7,843 nucleotides of DNA from Akkermansiaceae bacterium (GTDB lineage: Bacteria; Verrucomicrobiota; Verrucomicrobiia; Verrucomicrobiales; Akkermansiaceae): NCBI GenBank assembly GCA_025457805.1, contig JALOTR010000101.1, positions 1 to 7,843 on the forward strand. The letters run 5' to 3'. Positions within the stretch are counted from its first letter, which is position 1. Every line of letters starts with the position of its first letter. A program made the translations under genes and the position numbers. Below the pieces are notes generated by a model, which was given only the letters and a program-made list of their open reading frames with translations, was not told the origin of the DNA and ran no database searches. Shown here piece by piece: positions 4,901-7,843 of this stretch.

Positions 4901-7719
4901 TTGTCGTACATGGGAACGGTGGTCCATGAGTTGAGATAAGTCGGATTGCTTACCTGAAGCCTTGTGCTGTCACTGACGGTATTGAGCGGAATATAAGAAC
5001 CGGGATTCACCGTTTGATAGGAAAGGGTGACATTTCCCATGCCATCCGGATCGGTGATGCGGGCTGTGATGGTGACGGCCTGGCCGGCCATGGGCTGGGC
5101 GGGGCTGTGGTTCACCTGGCGGCTTTGTGGTGGAACCTTCGAGGCGACCAGACGGCGCGCATTCGCCGCGCCCGGGGTGGGAATGTTGGTGGCACTGCTC
5201 CCGTCAAATGCCAGCTCGGCATCGAAGTAGAAGTCGCTGCTGCCGCGACTTTGGTTGAGTGCGTGCACACAAAGCACGTTGTCACCTCCCCGGAGGATGT
5301 TCACGCCATCGATGACGGTGTTGATGGTAATCGTTTCCCAAGCCGATGCCGGGTGGTCCTGCAAACTTGTGCCGGAGGTCACATTGAATGGAACCTGGCC
5401 CGCAGGAGCATTGTTGCGTGATACTTCCACTCCATTGATCCATGCGACATAGCCGTCATCATATCTCAGTCTCAGGGTCAACTGGGTGGGCAGGGAGGAG
5501 GCGATGGTGAATGGCCTGCGGAAGTAGATGGAACGGTAGTTGTTCCTCATGCCGGTCAGGGTGACCGTCGGGCTGTATTCGCTGCCATAGCCGACCGAAG
5601 TGGCGGTCGTGCTCCAGGTGGCATCATTGAAAGCAAGATCGCGCCAGGCGGTGACCGGTGATGAGGCTTCGGCCGTGCCATTCCTGAACTTCCAACCTGT
5701 GGAGGAGGGACTGATATAAATGGCGCTGGGGATGCCGGCTCCACCCGATGAGCGCCAGGATCCGCCGAGGTCGTTGTCGAGTGATGGATGAATGAGTTCG
5801 CAGGAAGGCCCCGCGCCATCGGCGGCGGTGGGCCATGGGTAGCCGGTGCCGTAGGAAACGGTGTCGATGCTGGCATTGGCGGCATTTCGCAGCTCGATGG
5901 TTTCTCCGGTGTTCGAGAGTTTTCCGACCCATGGACCATAGGCGGTGATGCCGTATTTCGAGAGAAGCGTGGCGGGGTTTTGTGCGACCACCACAAAGCC
6001 TCCGGGGGCGAGATTGACGCCTGCGGGAAAAGTGTAGGTGACGGCATTGGAAATGGTCCATCCGGCAAGGCTGACGGTGCTGTCGCCGGGATTGTGAAGC
6101 TCGATGAACTCCAGAGGCAGCGGGCCTTGAATCGCATCGTCCGCAGGATGGTAATGGATCTCGTTGATCACCGGTGTGGAATTGATCAATGCGGAGGTGG
6201 TGAAAGTCTCGCTGGTGGGTGCCCAGCTTGTGCCGGCCAGGTTGACGGCGCGGCATCGGAAGAAATAGGGAGTGTTGGGTGAAAGTCCTGCCACAAAGCG
6301 GGTGAAGCTGCCCGAGTCCGTTCCCACTGCTGCCGATGAGGCCCAGTTGGCCGGGATGGTGCCGCCATCGCTGGTTCCGTAGAATACCGTGATAGCTGGC
6401 GCGTTGTTGCCATCGGAGGTGACTTCTCCACGCAGCGTGGCGGTGGTTCCGGTGATGCCTGTTGCCGCTTGATTGACGATTTCCGGAACTGTGACGGTGA
6501 GTGTGGAAAAAGTCCCGGAGTTGGGGGACCAGACGCCACCGCCGGTGTTTTGGGCGAAGGCACGGAAGAAATAAGGCGTTCCCTGTACAAGGCCGCGTGC
6601 GATGTTGCTGGCATTCCCGGAACTCACGCCCAATGCGAGCGAGGACGCCCACGCGGAAGGATTCGTTCCGCCATCGCTTGGCCCGTAGTAGATCGTAACG
6701 GCGGGTGGCTCGCCGCCGGTGGAAGTGACCGTGGCTGCGAGTTGTGCGGATGTGGGTTGGATCTGCGTGGCGGCCCCGGTGGTGATGGTGGGAGCGAGGG
6801 GCAGGGTCTGGACCTGTGCCGCAGGAGTGACCCATGAGGTGCCGGCCGAGTTGGTGGCACGCACGCTGAAGTAGGTGATGCTCATTGGCGATAGGCCTGA
6901 GATCGTCGTGGAGAATGCGCCGGTCTGGGTTCCGGGCAGGGTGATGTTGTTGGCCCAGGAACCTGGCTGGATACCGCCATCGGTGGGTCCCCAGAAGAAG
7001 GTGACGGCAGGGGCAGCAGTTCCGATCTGGTTGACCTGACCGTTGAGGGTGAGGGAATTGCTGCCCACAAGGGTCGCGGGCAGAAGCGCAATTGTCGCCG
7101 CGCCGGGAGGAATGAGGGAAACGGCATCGAGGCGGATGTTGTCGAAATGCGAGCGGCCGACCCCGCGGGCCTGGAGCAGAATGCGGATGGTTTTCCCGAC
7201 GGCGGAAGGATCATTTGGCGTATCGAAAACAAGAGCGGGGGCATCGCCAAAGGTGGATGCCGCAAGGTTCGCGCCCGCATCCCATGAGGCGGAGGCGCGG
7301 ATCGTGCCGGTGCTGTCTGCCAGCGAGTAGGTGCTGAGGTTGCCGACAAAGGACTGAGCCGAGGTGCGCATGCCAACCGCAACGGTGAGGGTGTAGCGGG
7401 TATTGGCCTGATAGGTGACGGAAAGGTTTTGCCAGACATCATGGCCGAGTTCCATGCCGAGATGGTCGGTGCCGGCGGCGGTGAATCCGCTGACGAATTC
7501 CTCGAAGCCGTTGCCGTTGTTCGGCCCGTTGGTTTCCTGCCACTCCGGGCCGAGGTTGTAAGTGAATCCTCCTGCGTTGAGGGAGTTGCCCTCGAAGGAT
7601 GGGTCGCCGATGCTAACTGGCGCCGCGAAAAGTTCGGAGACGGAGGCAAATCCAGCGAAGACCGAGAGTGAGCAGAGGATGCGGAACATCCTGCCAGCAA
7701 GTGGCGGGTTGGATTTCAT
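1912..7719 (-). CDS. Giant secreted protein with fibronectin-III-like repeats, lamin-tail domain and CotH-type kinase domain
   Basis: The product is 1,935 residues. Residues 1-32 are a signal peptide (basic start, hydrophobic core, cleavage near LFA-AP). Then follow: a jelly-roll-like domain (34-205); three fibronectin-III-like repeats of 102 residues (207-508); a lamin-tail domain (about 514-640, VINEIHYHP, EFIELHNP, LAGWTISN); a galactose-binding-like beta domain (about 672-840, RYDDGYVAWINGVEV); an Ig-like segment (about 860-990); a CotH-type kinase domain (about 1036-1333); a DPNGDGFADF calcium-loop-like motif (1424-1433); a fibronectin-like domain (about 1503-1623); a second jelly roll (about 1630-1792, opening IHYWNF and ending RFDNLTVEG); and a C-terminal segment with GDGIVNLIRYAHG. 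The CotH core keeps FKNRGIGS, the Glu-rich AIEPTEGNF, IGNVD (D1269) and GYDFD (D1293, D1295). CotH phosphorylates spore-coat proteins in Bacillus; the substrate here is unknown. No LPXTG, PEP-CTERM or C-terminal membrane anchor is seen. ATG 7719 is preferred over GTG 7755 (12 more residues) and ATG 7689 for signal-peptide fit. Likely role: exported surface or matrix protein; function unproven. Confidence 0.92.
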   Translation of the reverse strand: MKSNPPLAGRMFRILCSLSVFAGFASVSELFAAPVSIGDPSFEGNSLNAGGFTYNLGPEWQETNGPNNGNGFEEFVSGFTAAGTDHLGMELGHDVWQNLSVTYQANTRYTLTVAVGMRTSAQSFVGNLSTYSLADSTGTIRASASWDAGANLAASTFGDAPALVFDTPNDPSAVGKTIRILLQARGVGRSHFDNIRLDAVSLIPPGAATIALLPATLVGSNSLTLNGQVNQIGTAAPAVTFFWGPTDGGIQPGSWANNITLPGTQTGAFSTTISGLSPMSITYFSVRATNSAGTSWVTPAAQVQTLPLAPTITTGAATQIQPTSAQLAATVTSTGGEPPAVTIYYGPSDGGTNPSAWASSLALGVSSGNASNIARGLVQGTPYFFRAFAQNTGGGVWSPNSGTFSTLTVTVPEIVNQAATGITGTTATLRGEVTSDGNNAPAITVFYGTSDGGTIPANWASSAAVGTDSGSFTRFVAGLSPNTPYFFRCRAVNLAGTSWAPTSETFTTSALINSTPVINEIHYHPADDAIQGPLPLEFIELHNPGDSTVSLAGWTISNAVTYTFPAGVNLAPGGFVVVAQNPATLLSKYGITAYGPWVGKLSNTGETIELRNAANASIDTVSYGTGYPWPTAADGAGPSCELIHPSLDNDLGGSWRSSGGAGIPSAIYISPSSTGWKFRNGTAEASSPVTAWRDLAFNDATWSTTATSVGYGSEYSPTVTLTGMRNNYRSIYFRRPFTIASSLPTQLTLRLRYDDGYVAWINGVEVSRNNAPAGQVPFNVTSGTSLQDHPASAWETITINTVIDGVNILRGGDNVLCVHALNQSRGSSDFYFDAELAFDGSSATNIPTPGAANARRLVASKVPPQSRQVNHSPAQPMAGQAVTITARITDPDGMGNVTLSYQTVNPGSYIPLNTVSDSTRLQVSNPTYLNSWTTVPMYDNGTNGDLVAGDFNYTAVLPSSLQTHRRLVRYKLNLADALGNTQTVPYTDDEQPNFAYFVYNGLPSWTGAFRPTSFGSHSATPAVTYPASTIGSLPPYHLIASAGDVTNSQYTSFYNGVRFRGTLVYNGVVYDHIEFKNRGIGSTYVAGKNKWNIFFNRSRDFYPLNNWGRKYAEGWNNLILNANASPWAPVNRGSAGIEEAASARIYELAGNTNFRTHYVHLRVIDEATEASPTDQFTGDLWGLYLAIEPTEGNFLDERNLPDGNIYAIEGNNGDKKHQGEGQPVNSSDWTAFRDALNSSGQTEAWYRANLDLDKLYTFLALNRLIGNVDVRPGDNYRFYHRVSDNKWEILGYDFDMQFIPAHHWGGNMDGTVVAGQPSSVLAIMRHPALAREFRNRCRELMDLLASDGSSNGGQVGQLLKEYAAMIHPPGETATWANLDAAMWNLHPRTSSNHRGNFFLANMTDGRGGLGGTVATGSWIRTLADPNGDGFADFNARTDWFINFATNTYPSNAAPWVRKATNSAGSGTDTDVNRQRGYGYKYLEWESRYGGYANANVEPSIAPHLDFPSKPVLTATGNAAFPVNDLTFASSAFSDPQGSGTFSAWQWRIAEISAPGIPGHVAGSPCKYEIETLASSGDLTNPPSTFKIPLGVAKPGKTYRVRVRHKDTTGNWSHWSSPAQFLATTAQLDLIHYWNFNNPTNLLTPSQSSGVSALAVTGEGVSGTGQDFAAINARNSDVAGSHLRVNNPLTPGTQLNLAIPTTGFENIVVQYESRRSGQGAGTQNVSYTLDGTNFINFSQLTIADSAPAIHILDFSAVTGANNNSKFGIRIQFSQGLGGIGGNNRFDNLTVEGNALPLTGYDAWKLSQFPNPADFANEAISGPNANPSGDGIVNLIRYAHGVGPYDPVMSLLPNLIKAGGGFVYRIRYDNSLPGISWRVVASNNMTDWRRVLFDSETSTIPPLEDGWLSVTIPAYLGLGPNADPRIFTRLEIQKTTP
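3721..4614 (-). other. CotH-type kinase domain within the giant secreted protein
   Basis: This stretch encodes residues about 1036-1333 of the large protein. Visible family features in order are FKNRGIGS (from residue 1075), KNKWNIFFNR, an alpha-helical EEAASARIYEL segment, WGLYLAIEPTEGNF, NRLIGNVD followed by DNYRFYH, then KWEILGYDFDMQF. In Bacillus CotH, two aspartates about 23 residues apart serve catalysis and metal binding. Here D1269 (GNVD) and D1293 (YDFD) are 24 residues apart, which fits an intact active site. Domain edges are estimated by eye. Confidence 0.82.
6196..7101 (-). repeat. Three tandem 306-bp (102-codon) fibronectin-III-like repeats
   Basis: Residues 207-306, 307-407 and 408-508 of the large protein are copies of one unit. 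Each has a YGxSDGGTxPxxWASS-like loop: GGIQPGSWANN, GGTNPSAWASS and GGTIPANWASS begin exactly 102 residues apart. Each ends with a TPYFFRxxAxNxxGxxW-like strand. At DNA level the plus-strand word CCGCCATCG begins at 6362, 6668 and 6974, exactly 306 bp apart each time, and GAAGAAATA occurs at 6259 and 6565, again 306 bp apart. The copies differ elsewhere, so the duplication is not recent, but no indel has changed the spacing at these landmarks. Confidence 0.85.
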
Positions 7720-7769
7720 GGAGGAGGAAACTGGAAAACAGGCGGCGACAGGCACAAACAGACCATGTG

Positions 7770-7798
7770 CAAAATGCCCGGATTTTCCCGCCAGTCAA
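7770..7798 (-). promoter_or_regulatory. Weak candidate promoter for the giant secreted protein
   Basis: On the minus strand, TTGACT (7798-7793) resembles a -35 box. It is followed after 17 bp by ATTTTG (7775-7770), a poor -10 match. The pair lies about 50 bp upstream of ATG 7719. Only the -35 match and the spacing support it, so this is a guess. No purine-rich ribosome-binding site precedes ATG 7719; the sequence there is pyrimidine-rich (TTTCCTCCTCC). Confidence 0.22.
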
Positions 7799-7811
7799 TC
7801 CACCATCCGGG
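7777..7811. repeat. Short inverted repeat upstream of the giant gene
   Basis: CCCGGAT (7777-7783) and ATCCGGG (7805-7811) are perfect 7-bp inverted copies separated by 21 bp and centred on the candidate -35 box. This could be an operator, the hairpin of an upstream terminator, or chance in GC-rich DNA. The loop is long for a terminator and no T-run follows on the minus strand. Confidence 0.3.
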
Positions 7812-7843
7812 GTAGGGCCGGAGCGTCGAATACCTCCCCGATG

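Noticed and set aside
5624..6835. 403-codon open frame on the minus strand
   Set aside because: It lies in another frame of the lamin-tail/fibronectin region on the same strand. Its translation is rich in Arg, His and Pro with no domain, while the overlapping frame gives clear domains.
6882..7700. 272-codon open frame on the minus strand
   Set aside because: Shadow frame inside the start of the giant gene; Ser/Pro/Arg-rich low-complexity translation with no recognisable family.
7841..7843. ATG at the extreme right edge on the plus strand
   Set aside because: Only the codon itself is visible, so nothing supports a gene start.

Overview
The window looks like chromosomal DNA from a Verrucomicrobia-type bacterium (Verrucomicrobiae, Luteolibacter/Haloferula-like is my guess). 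The grounds are the moderately high GC, the very large secreted lamin-tail/CotH protein, and its C-terminal GDGxxNLxxYAxG segment followed by an S-N-x-T-x-W type ending, which recurs in secreted proteins of that phylum. No rRNA, tRNA or marker gene is present, so the taxonomic call is inference from protein style.

Layout. Positions 1-429 (minus) hold the first 143 codons of a uracil-DNA glycosylase superfamily gene that runs off the left edge. It starts at GTG, has an Ala/Pro-rich linker and has no cysteine in the visible part. Positions 430-771 are a divergent intergenic region. It contains a 143-bp imperfect inverted repeat whose 30-bp arms are each built of three 10-bp units, and this is bracketed by two exact copies of a 15-bp direct repeat. 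Positions 772-1893 (plus) encode a HupE/UreJ-type membrane protein with a signal peptide, an extracytoplasmic domain and a His-rich membrane half. After an 18-bp gap comes a convergent gene, 1912-7719 (minus), for a 1,935-residue secreted multidomain protein. In order it carries a signal peptide, an N-terminal jelly-roll-like domain, three tandem 102-residue fibronectin-III-like repeats, a lamin-tail domain, a beta-rich galactose-binding-like domain, an Ig-like segment, a CotH-type kinase domain, further beta-rich domains and the verrucomicrobial C-terminal segment. Positions 7720-7843 are its upstream region, with a weak candidate promoter and a short inverted repeat.

The three genes do not form an operon and no shared pathway is visible: one is DNA repair, one a probable metal-related membrane protein, and one a giant envelope or secreted protein. 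I do not see a clear new defence, mobile or biosynthetic system. The items most worth a second look are the intergenic repeat structure, the apparently complete CotH kinase core inside an adhesin-like secreted protein, and the cysteine-free start of the glycosylase.
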